From Piromyces finnis (taxonomy: Eukaryota > Neocallimastigomycota > Neocallimastigomycetes > Neocallimastigales > Neocallimastigaceae): a stretch of 64,000 nucleotides of DNA. Within the stretch, counting starts at the first letter, position 1, and each line of letters opens with the position of its first letter. The stretch spans positions 600,501-664,500 of the forward strand of contig MCFH01000015.1 in assembly GCA_002104945.1 (NCBI GenBank). The letters run 5' to 3'. The translations under genes and the position numbers were made by a program. Of the stretch, positions 46,006 through 56,846 are shown in pieces. The notes under the pieces were generated by a model that did not search any database, was not told where the DNA came from, and saw only the letters and a program-made list of their open reading frames with translations.

Positions 46006-47643
46006 ATTTCGATAGTTGATATTGTAATATTCTGTTGATTTTTGAAGTTTTTCTTTTTTTTATTTTTTTTTTATTTTAAAACCAAAATAAATTTAATGGT
46101 TTTTTTCCAATATATTGAAGAGAATGAACTTCTTTTAGTATTTCCTTTTTAATTTTATCTTATTGTTGTTGCTATAGTTGACTCTCTTACTGTATTATTA
46201 TTATTATAATTTTTTTTTATTTTTCTTTAATAAAAAAAAAAAAAGAAAAAAGTATTATTTATATAATATTTATAATAATTAATAATAACATTTATAGCTT
46301 AATATTTTCATATAATAATTTATTATGATACTCATCCTATTTATATTATTATTTTTATATTATATTATTATAAATATTATTCATTGATCATTTATATTAA
46401 ATATTAATTAATAAACTTTTAAGTATTTTTATTTGTATATTAAAAAAATCGGATGATAAAAATTATCTAATCCTTACAACTGAAATATTACTAATAGGAA
46501 AAAAAGTAATAAAATAAAATAATAAAAAAAACATTATTATTTCAATAAACACAAAAATATTATTATTCAAACCATTCTAAAACTATTATAAAGCTATTAT
46601 AAAAGCTATTAAAACAGTTCATACTTTATTTCCTATCGGACTATTATTAAAAGAAAATTGTTTTTTTTTTAATTAAATTTCATTTATTTTCCCAATTTTT
46701 TATTTCTATTATTTAATATAAAATAATATATTTAAAGTGCAATGTAATATATAATGAATCATATATTAATTTAATTTTTGTATTTTTTTTAATCATTTAT
46801 TATTTATTAAATCAAAACTTTAATTATTATTAAAAAATTAAAATATTTAAATTAACATTTTATTTAATATTTAAAATATTTTTTAATTCCCAGCAGCAGT
46901 AGTCAGTCATCGTCATTAGTTTTTTGACTCTTTATTACTCCTTAACCATCAAAATAAAACAATAGTTAGCCTAGCTGTGAAAGGTGTAACTCTATTAGGG
47001 ATATTAAGGATGGTCATGACATTTACTTTATTAATAAAAATATAAAGAGTCATCTATAATTAAGTAAACATTACTAATTAATTTTTATATTCATCAATTG
47101 ACAGTAAAGCAAAGTAATTCATTAAATAATAATATGAACTGTTTATACAATATTTTTATAATACTAATTATACTATTTATTTATTAGTTGCTTACAATTT
47201 ATTCTATTGTAGTCATCAATAATGTTACTTGTTTTACATTATTATTGATTATTATGTGTATTTATATTTATTCTTATAAAAAAAAAAAAAAAAGAAATTA
47301 TTGTTAATTATTTTACATTCTAATTCCTTCAATTATTATTTATAAAATGATAAAGAAACCAAGCCAATATTAAACAATAAAAGTCAATACATATTTGTTT
47401 TATTAGAAACCATATTATTCCATAATCATATTCACATACTTTTAATCAACTAAAAAACATCGAATTTTTCCTTTATAATAGAGTAAAATTTTCTTTTTTT
47501 TTTTTTATTTTTTTCTTTTTTTACTAATGAATAATAAATTATTAATGATAACTTTTTATAAATCAAAATGTATAATGCTTTTATTCTTTTTACAATTTCA
47601 TTTCATTAAATAACAGGTTTTACACCATTTTAATAGGAAACTC

Positions 47644-47676
<33 letters not shown>

Positions 47677-49135
47677 ATTAATTATATATATAGTTATTAA
47701 TTAATGAGGAATGTATATGTAAAAATAATTTAACATTTTAGAAAATGAACTTTTGACAAAAAGCAAAAATTTTGATAAATGTCTTATTAAGAGAGAGAGA
47801 TTAATTTTAATAGATGTATTATTTATATGATAAAACAAATATAACGTTAATAATATTTATTGTTATTTCTTAAAGTTTGAGGTTCTTACTGTAAAAGATT
47901 TAAAAGAAAAATTCATATAACAGGAATGCTATGAATTTCATTTCTTTATTTCTAAGGATTAATAGAAATTCATTATTGATAAGATAAAATTTCAATAATA
48001 ATTAATACTTAATTTCAAATATCCATCCAATTTATAAAGATATTGTTTTATTATTGACTATTTTATATCAATATTCAAGCAATTAAAACAATAAAGAAAA
48101 CATAGAATATAATTATTATAATCTCTAAAAATGGGTTCTATTGCCAATCCATTAAGTAATTCAATAAATTAATTTTTAATGATTAAAAATATATTCAATT
48201 AAACTGCTCTAATTGTTCCTTCATTTTCTATTCCAATTTAATAAATAATAAATAGTTTTAAAGACCACATTCAACTTTATTTTTAACTATCCATTTCTTG
48301 AAAAATATAAAATTTAAGCATCTTTTTTGATTTTAAATTACTTCATTCTAATATCTTTTTTTTTAAAAATAAAACAAAAAACCATATTTTCAAAGTAAAG
48401 ATATTTTATTTAAAATAAAAAAAAAAAATTTTTTTAGGTGGTGGTAGACATTTTTGTGTTACCAAATATTAATGAATTTTTAATTAAATTTAATAAAACA
48501 TAAAACTTTGAATCAATACAAATTATTATATATTTCTTTATATTTTAATAAATGTACAATACCCTATCTCAATATAAATAATTTTAATGGTCTTAGTATA
48601 GGATAAATATATAATGTATTAATAAAAATGTTAAATTTACATATAGTTCAATATAAATATATCTAATAATAATACTCTCTAAATAAATTATTAAAGTAAC
48701 AAATACAAAAGTATTATTATTAAACTGTCGAAAAAAGGAATAATAATCATTATTACTATATCATAGTATTAAACGAATTAGTTATCAATGTATAACCTTT
48801 TTCATTTAATTTTTAGTAATAATTTATAATTACATTAATTAATGTAGTCAAAAGACGATCACTATATATGTAAAATACTGCGCCATACTAAATAATAAAT
48901 TTATGTAACAAAAAAATAAAAAATTAATTTAAATATCTTATATAAAAGTTTTGGTGAAACGTTATTTTAATGAAATTACTGTTACACTAAAATTTTATTA
49001 ATTAATAATTTTATTAATTAAAAATCTTAACCAATGAATACAAAATAGATAATAATATAAAAGAAAGAAAAAAGAACTACCTTTTTTTAAACAAAAAAAA
49101 TTAAAAAAGAAATAAAAAACTTTGTATTAAAAAAA
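46006..49135. other. Large AT-rich intergenic region with one half of a segmental duplication
   Basis: 3.1 kb without an intact gene. A less biased patch at 46895-47030 begins CCCAGCAGCAGTAGTCAGTC; I could not assign it. From about 47745 the sequence is a diverged copy of 53090-55345, including a relic of the Cys-rich reading frame at 53388-53651 (48130-48270, minus strand, with stops). A poly-A of about 28 lies at 47645-47672. Confidence 0.55.
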
Positions 49136-49170
49136 ATGAAGTTCTTTGCTAAAGCTTTATTACTTGTAGC
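47745..49170. repeat. Segmental duplication, unit A (paired with 53090-55345)
   Basis: Best-preserved stretch: 48432-48560 against 54500-54645, where more than 100 bases match with few changes (for example TTACCAAATATTAATGAATT). A further block 48840-48990 matches 54915-55070 (CACTATATATG, CCATACTAAATAATAAAT). It ends in the start of the GPI-protein gene. Unit A lacks the 440-bp G+C-richer island found in unit B. Confidence 0.8.
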
Positions 49171-49909
49171 TTCCATTGCTGAAATTAACGCACAAATTAC
49201 TGCTAATAGTGTTTCAGAAAAATGTTCTGCTGCTATTGATAAATTTAACAATAGTAGTGCAGGTAAAAGTCTTGCCAAGTGTTCAACTTTGAGTCAAGCT
49301 AATGATGTAATAGGTTTTTGTGCTGATTCTAATTGTGTAAATATAAGTATTTCAAGTGAAATCAAGTCTGCATGTTCTGATGATCCATTAGATAAATTAG
49401 TAATAAATAATGCAGAAAGACTTTTGACAGAGTTTAGAGAAATTATCAAGGAAGTATGCAAAGATCCTTCAAAAATCCAACAAGAAGTCAATAAAGAACA
49501 AAAAGAAAAACAAGAAAATAAGCAAGAAAACAAACAAGAAAACAAACAAGAAACTAAGCAAGAAACTAAACAAGAAAGCAAACCAACTAATACTCAATCT
49601 TCAACTAGCAACAATTCTTCTAACAACACTTCTTCTTCCACAACTAACAATGTTTCCACTAATACTGATGCTTCCATTAATACTTATGCTTCCACTAGTA
49701 CTGATGCTTCCACTAATACTGTTGTTTCTAACAATGGTGCTGTCACAGACAATGGTAACAACGTTAGTCTTAACAATGTTATTCCAGGAAACAGTACCGT
49801 TGCTGGCCCAAACAACACTAACAACGCTGATACTACATCTGCTAGTTCAAAGTTAACCTATTCTTTAGTTACTGCTTTTGCTTTAGTTGCCTTCAACTTT
49901 TTATTATAA
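49136..49909 (+). CDS. Secreted Cys-rich protein with predicted GPI anchor
   Basis: 257 residues, intronless. Signal peptide about 1-20 (MKFFAKALLLVASIAEINAQ). A domain of about 100 residues holds six cysteines (KCSAA, KCSTL, GFCADSNC, SACSDD, EVCKDP) with helical spacing, a pattern seen in small fungal extracellular Cys-rich domains. Next comes a K/Q/E repeat of KQEN/KQET units (about 120-146), then a Ser/Thr/Asn-rich stalk with NTDASINTYASTSTDAS-type repeats, rich in potential glycosylation sites. The C-terminus is a small-residue patch followed by a hydrophobic end (SLVTAFALVAFNFLL), matching a GPI attachment signal. Probable cell-surface protein; function unknown. A broken paralogue lies at 55308-56039 in the duplicated segment. 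Confidence 0.85.
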   Translation: MKFFAKALLLVASIAEINAQITANSVSEKCSAAIDKFNNSSAGKSLAKCSTLSQANDVIGFCADSNCVNISISSEIKSACSDDPLDKLVINNAERLLTEFREIIKEVCKDPSKIQQEVNKEQKEKQENKQENKQENKQETKQETKQESKPTNTQSSTSNNSSNNTSSSTTNNVSTNTDASINTYASTSTDASTNTVVSNNGAVTDNGNNVSLNNVIPGNSTVAGPNNTNNADTTSASSKLTYSLVTAFALVAFNFLL

Positions 49910-51207
49910 GTAAACTTTGTATCATAAAAGATATTCAATAATAAACAAATAAGAAAAGTTATAATAAACAAATAAGAAAAGTTATAATCTTTTATTATTA
50001 CTATTATACATATCATAGATGAAATAAAATAAATAAAAATAAAAAAAAATCAAATAAAACAACAACAACAATAAAAAATATAATAATGAAAAAATAAAAA
50101 TGTTTAAAAAAATATAAATAAAAAAAATAAAATAAATAAAAATTTTTTTTTAAAAAAAAAAGATATTTTTCATTAAAAAGCATATTAGTTTTAATTTTTG
50201 TTGTCAATATTTTTTTATTTTAAACTCTTTATAAAAAAAAAAAAAAGAATATTAATGGTATTAGTGTAATGAAATACATTTGAATAGTCCTATCCTTAAT
50301 AATGATAATATTAATAATAGAAATAACAGTAATATTAATAGTTTTTAAAAGAGTAAAGATAACTTTTTTTTTTTTTTTTAAATTTGAATTACTATTCTGA
50401 CTTAAATGGTAGGTTTGAATAATCTTGTGAATATTAATGTGTATAATTATTCAACTTTGCATGTGTAAATAAATAAATAAAAAAAAAACCTTTCTCAGTT
50501 ATTATTACTGTAGTTCCTCTACCTCAACCATTAAGAATCTGTCCTCTATCACTACTATTACTATAGTTTTCACCAAAAATTAATATTACTACTACTACTA
50601 TTACTACTACTACTACTATTATTATTTTACTAGATCTAGAAAAGACACTCCACTTTTTGGAGGTATGAAAATTTAAATGATTGGTTGTTATTCTTGTATA
50701 GTGCATACATACACTAGCTTTCAAATGTCAACAAATAAATTTAAAGATCTTCTAATAAATTTTATATATCAAAATTTAAAGAATTTTATATAATTATATT
50801 TTTTTTTTTTTATATTGTAGTTTACACATCAAATAATAATATATTGATTTTTATTTGCATATATAATAATAATATATTTTTATATTTTATTTAATAAAAC
50901 GATTAAAAATAAATAATAATAAAGAATAATAATATAATAATAATTATTATTATTGCTATTTTCTTATAAGGTGATATAATGTAATAATAATTAAATTATA
51001 GATTAATAATATATACAATAGAAACACTCTGTGAATATGTCATTTTAAAATGATTTACAAATAAATTTTGAAACTTTGTACGAAAAAGGAAAAGAAAGAA
51101 TAAACATTTCTTTTATAGACATAAAATTGATTAGTTAATTTTTTTTTTTTATAGTAAAATAGAACTATAAATTTTAAAGACAGAATAAAAATTTTTTAAT
51201 TATTATA
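49910..51207. other. Intergenic, no gene seen
   Basis: AT-rich, with a poly-A-dense patch (50030-50160), a (CTA/TTA)n-like run near 50583-50630 and a slightly more complex patch at 50500-50730 whose reading frames are short. No supportable gene. Confidence 0.55.
49945..49992. repeat. Tandem duplication of a 24-bp unit after the GPI-protein gene
   Basis: CAAATAAGAAAAGTTATAAT plus ATAA occurs twice in a row just downstream of the stop codon, in the presumed 3' UTR. Confidence 0.8.
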
Positions 51208-52236
51208 TTGTATAAATTACACAAACTAAATTATATAATAATAGAAAAATTAATGACCAATACATACTATATAATAAATCATTTTTTCTTTTTCTTTTAC
51301 ATATACATCTTTTTTTTTATAATAAAATCAATCCCAATAATGGAGGTAAATGATTTCGATTTAAAAAATACAGTTTATAATATTCTATTATTCTTTATAA
51401 AGGGATATTATAGTAGTTGTGATAGTCATTATTGTTGGTATTGTATTTATAATAATTGTATAAAAAATAAAAAAGGAAAAGATAAATATAAATATGTTGA
51501 GGATTTAAAAAAAATTTATACTTGCTTTGAGCAATTACAAGAATTTTTAGATCAAAAAATAAATAGTCGATGTAATGAGCAAAGATATATAAAAAAATTT
51601 TTTTACCCAGAAAGTACAAAAAAATATTTGGAATCTAAGTATATGCTTCAAGGTTTACAAGATCATGAGAAGTTATTAATTGTGTCTATGAAAGGCTTCT
51701 CTTCAAAATGTCAGAAAATTTCTCAATTAAATCAAGAAAAAATAAGGAGTGCTGAACCAACTATTTACAAAATAACGGAGTTTGAGAATTGCTTTTTTAA
51801 AAATTATTCTGTCAAAAATTTTGAATGGAATTTCAATTCAAATAATAAAGGAAAGGAACCTGAGAAGGAAAAAAAGAATAAAAAGGAAAATGTATTATAT
51901 TATTTCATCATCTTCTCTGAAAAAACAAAAAAAATAAAAATTTCTGATATATTTAAGTTTGTTACTGATAAAGAATTATATAAAAGAGATGAATCAGTTA
52001 TTAGATATAATTACCTAGATTTTATTTTGGGAAAAGAAAATGATTTAAAATATTATATGGATGCACTTCTTGAAAAAAACAATAAAAAGAACAAAAATCC
52101 AAAATATAGAGAAAATTTTCAATTTGATATAAATTTTTATGAATTAGACATAACCAAAGATAAACAAAAGAATTTAAATTCTAGTATTCAAAATCAAAAC
52201 AATGATGATTCATCATGTTCTTACAACCCTAACTGA
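51208..52236 (+). CDS. Orphan protein with hydrophobic N-terminus and Cys cluster
   Basis: A 342-codon open frame. Three in-frame starts are possible: 51208, 51253 (MTNTYYIINHFF) and 51340 (MEVNDFDLKN). Either of the first two puts a very hydrophobic F/I-rich segment (about 22-43 in the long form) at the N-terminus, like a signal anchor. Next comes a tight cysteine cluster (CDSHYCWYCIYNNC), then a long charged, probably helical region (YKYVEDLKKIYTCFEQLQEF), a K/E-rich loop and an Asn/Ser-rich end. The codon pattern is coding-like and the frame is long for such AT-rich DNA, so I think it is a real gene. The product is unrecognised. It sits between the GPI-protein gene and its broken paralogue. 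Confidence 0.62.
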   Translation: MYKLHKLNYIIIEKLMTNTYYIINHFFFFFYIYIFFFIIKSIPIMEVNDFDLKNTVYNILLFFIKGYYSSCDSHYCWYCIYNNCIKNKKGKDKYKYVEDLKKIYTCFEQLQEFLDQKINSRCNEQRYIKKFFYPESTKKYLESKYMLQGLQDHEKLLIVSMKGFSSKCQKISQLNQEKIRSAEPTIYKITEFENCFFKNYSVKNFEWNFNSNNKGKEPEKEKKNKKENVLYYFIIFSEKTKKIKISDIFKFVTDKELYKRDESVIRYNYLDFILGKENDLKYYMDALLEKNNKKNKNPKYRENFQFDINFYELDITKDKQKNLNSSIQNQNNDDSSCSYNPN

Positions 52237-53387
<1,151 letters not shown>

Positions 53388-53651
53388 TTAAAATATTATT
53401 TTATTAAAAAGTATTTTAAGTTTATATACTATTAATAACAAAAAGTAATTATAATTATTAATAAAAATTTCTAAAAATGAATCCAATTGGCATGGTCCAG
53501 TTTTTTTTGCTTCATTATCCATTAAGTAAATTAACATATTAATTTTAATGGAACTTATGAAAGAATATGTATCATCGCATTGAGTAATTGAAACCTCTTG
53601 ATTCAAAGCACAGCATATTGATCCATAGATGCAATTATTATATATATCCAT
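53388..53651 (-). pseudogene. Relic of a small Cys-rich reading frame
   Basis: An 87-codon frame whose first 60 codons look coding (NNCIYGSICCALNQEVSITQ, then CDD and TGPCQLDSF). It then runs into AT-rich low complexity. It lacks a signal peptide, and the sequence before its ATG appears to continue in another frame. The matching part of unit A (48130-48270) retains N-YLMD and NPFLEI-like pieces with stop codons between. Both copies are therefore probably decayed descendants of one gene. A short functional gene in unit B cannot be excluded. Confidence 0.4.
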
Positions 53652-53972
53652 TAAATCCTTGTTCCAAAGGTACTACAATTATATACGATTATCTAATGAA
53701 TAGGTATTAATATTATATGCTTATAAATTTTCTTTTATAGTACGGAATATTTATATAGTATCATTTACATAAATGTTAGCGTCATTTGAATAAAATCAAA
53801 AAATCGTCTTTTACAAAAATAATTAATATTAAATTTATCAATAAAATTTAAATACTTATTGTTTTAATACTTTAAAAAAGTATTTTCTAATTTAAATAAA
53901 ATATATTTTTGGGTTTAATACACCATTATTTAGTTTTTTTGTTTATAATAATACATTAAATGATAATTAATA

Positions 53973-54453
53973 TTCAATAATTTTTTTTTAGACATTTCAT
54001 ATATCCTCAACTTACCCCCTGAGATATATATGGTGAGTGATTGTACATTATTTTACATGTTATATCAGTACAACTGGCACGGCTAATAAGGAAAGGCTTA
54101 CTGTTCTTAATGGTCCCATTTTACATGACCGAGCTACCAACCCTAGTGATTTCCTTGAACCTTTATAGAGAGAGATGATTAACGATAAGAGCATCCTTCA
54201 AAGACCATAGTTAGTAGTCATGCAGATTTATAATACTCCTTCCTAATTATACTCTAAACTTCAGAGGAAAAACCAAATACTACGAAGAAAAAACTGCCAT
54301 TCTGAATTATTGCTTAGGGTAGAATTCGATGGTATGATTATATTTATTTGAATTGACCTTTAATCCCTATTTTTTAACGCAAATTCCGAGACAGGGAAAA
54401 CCGCTAAAGAACTGCCAATAGCGGGAATCTTAACAACCAGAATTTCAATAATT
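53973..54453. mobile_element. G+C-richer island bracketed by 10-bp direct repeats; possible inserted element
   Basis: About 440 bp (roughly 54000-54440) are much less AT-biased than anything nearby. The direct repeat TTCAATAATT occurs at 53973-53982 and 54444-54453, like a target-site duplication. It is absent from the paired unit A. Short coding-like stretches exist in several plus-strand frames (TVLNGPILHDRATNPSDFLE, KTKYYEEKTAILNYC, ETGKTAKELPIAGILTT) broken by stops. I do not recognise the element; a decayed transposon or a non-coding RNA gene are both possible. Confidence 0.4.
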
Positions 54454-55136
54454 ATTTAAAGATAACAAAATATAAAAAAATTTTTTATATTTTGTATTTA
54501 AATGAGTGGTGGTAGACATTTCTGTGTTACCAAATATTAATGAATTTTTAATTAAATTTAATAAAACATAAAACTTTGAATCAATACAAATTATTATATA
54601 TTTCTATATATTTTAATAAATGTACAATACCCTATTTCAATATAAATGATGTGATAATCATAATCATTTGTAGTTTAGTTGGATACTATTAGGTAGTAAA
54701 GGGTGGTGAATAGGATAGATATCATCATATGATAAAATAAAGATGTTATTCAATATGGGTATCTAATAATAAAACTATCTAAATAAATGATTAGAATTAT
54801 GCATAAAAAGAATTATTAATAAACTATTGAAAAAAAATAATAGTTATTTTATTAAAAAGTTAGTGATTAATGTATAACCTTTTTCCTTCAATTTTTAGTA
54901 ATAATTAATGACTACATTAATTAATGTAGTCATAAGATGATCACTATATATGAAAAATACTGAGCCATACTAAATAATAAATCTATATAACTAAAAAATA
55001 AAAAATTAATTTAAACATTTTAAATAAAAAGGTTTTGGTGAAACATTATTTTAATGAAATTAATGTTACATCAGAGATAAAAAAAATTCTATTAATTAAT
55101 AGTTTTATTAATTAAATAAGCAAACAAGCAAACAAA

Positions 55137-55245
<109 letters not shown>

Positions 55246-55307
55246 AAATAATTAAATAATTAATTAAATATATAATAAGTAAATAGATAACTCCATATTA
55301 AAAAAGA

Positions 55308-56039
55308 ATAAAGTTCTCTGCTAAAGCTTTATTTGTAACAAAATTTATGCCGAATGTGGTGCTATGGTTAAGGCTCAAGACATAGAAGGTTTACTTACTA
55401 ATTATAAGTGTAGAAATATGAATTTTCCAAGTGAAGTTCAATCTATTTGCTTAGATAATCATTCTTGGAGCATATTAGAAAAGGCTAGATTTTTTAAGTG
55501 AAGAAGAGGTATTAGAAATTACTGATGAAATGGAAATTAATTATTATTGTAAAGATAATATATGTAGTTTTTCGAATGATAATATTTATGTTAGTCATAC
55601 TGATGGCCATGGAAATATAAAAGAGTACATTCATGATACTTTCAGTTCTCACCAAAAGATTACCCAATCGAAATCAAAATGTACTAAAGATTCACAATGT
55701 TTAACCAATAAATGTATTGATAATTATTGTAGATTTAATGATGAAGTAATAATAATACATTGTGGAGAAATAGCTTCATTTAATGCTTTCAAAAATAAAT
55801 ACAATACATATACACATACGCATTGTGGTAAATTATATGGAGATACCTGTAATAATGATGATGAATGTTCTTCCAAGAGTTGTACCAACGGAACGTGTAA
55901 CAGATTAACAAATAATTATAGTGATAATGCATTTTCATCTTATGCTGTACTTTTTATTTTAAATTTCTATTTTTACCTTTGTATTATTTCATGTTGTTGT
56001 ATATGTATAATAAAAATAAGTAAAAATATAAAACAATAA
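55308..56039 (+). pseudogene. Decayed paralogue of the secreted Cys-rich protein, with intact 3' Cys-rich ORF
   Basis: The sequence ATAAAGTTCTCTGCTAAAGC aligns with the start of the gene at 49136, but the ATG reads ATA. The signal-peptide region has an indel that changes frame. Then YAECGAMVKAQDIEGLL to VQSICLDNHSW is open, matching the Cys domain of the intact paralogue (SEVQSICLDN against SEIKSACSDD). A T run at 55490-55495 shifts the frame before a TGA at 55499. The next frame (SEEEVLEITDEMEINYYC) is open to 56039 and includes an internal ATG at 55530 giving 169 codons. That part has two C-x6-C-x4-C-x4-C-like modules (CTKDSQCLTNKCIDNYC and CNNDDECSSKSCTNGTC) and a hydrophobic C-terminal segment. 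The T-run shift could be a sequencing error, but loss of the ATG and the signal-peptide damage argue for decay. Confidence 0.6.
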
Positions 56040-56846
56040 TAAAATAAAAAAAATGAAAAGAATTAAACTATAGTATACAAATTAAATATATATATATATA
56101 TATAAATAATAAAAATATTAAAATTTAAATAAAATTAATCAATATTAAAACAATTTTATTATTATTATCTCAATGATATATATATTATTAATAAACAAAA
56201 AATAAAGCTTTTATATATATTTGTATCTTTATAACTAAATTATTATATATCAATGTATGCTTGCATAGAATAATAATTATTATAATACTCTATATTTTAT
56301 AATTTTAATATTAAATATGTTTTTATAGGGAAAAAAAAAACATTATTAATTCTGATGCTATAAAATATTATCCTATTTTATCTTTTTAAATATTTTAACT
56401 TTTTCTTTATTACTATAAATGTATTTATTAAAGAAATAACAGACTTTTTTTTGTATTTTAAAAAATAAAATATGGTATAAAATTATTTTATTGATGCGTT
56501 TTGTTTATTATAATTTCCAAAGTTATTAATAAAATGGTAGTAATAATAATAAGAAATAAAAAAAAAAAAAAAGGTATGAGGATTATATATTTATTTTTTT
56601 TTTTTATTAATGACAATATTATAAGGTATGAGGATTATATATTTATTTTTTTTTTTTTTATTAATGACAATATTATATCTATAAATAAAAGGTTGATTAA
56701 TTTTTTATTAAAAAAAATTAAAAAATAATCTTTATTTACTATCATAATAGTAAAATAAAAATAAAATAAAAATTATTTAATCTCAAAAAGAATAGTTTAT
56801 TCGGTTGATTGTTAAATAGTTAAAAACTTTTTTTTTTTTGTAAAAT
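56040..56846. other. Intergenic between the pseudogene and subtilase 4
   Basis: Convergent region, AT-rich, containing a 2 x 52-bp tandem repeat (56571-56674). The 75-codon frame across the repeat is not credible. Confidence 0.6.
56571..56674. repeat. Tandem repeat, two copies of 52 bp
   Basis: AAGGTATGAGGATTATATAT...TTAATGACAATATTAT occurs at 56571 and 56623, differing only in the length of an internal T run. Confidence 0.88.

Noticed and set aside
50524-50724. 66-codon minus-strand ORF
   Set aside because: Contains a V/I run from a (CTA)n repeat, with no start context or homologous feature.
54000-54440. tRNA or 5S rRNA in the G+C-richer island
   Set aside because: No cloverleaf, T-loop (TTCGA-type in context) or 5S internal promoter could be laid out by eye.
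56501-56728. 75-codon plus-strand ORF
   Set aside because: Spans a 52-bp tandem repeat with poly-T tracts. The repeated peptide is a product of the DNA repeat.
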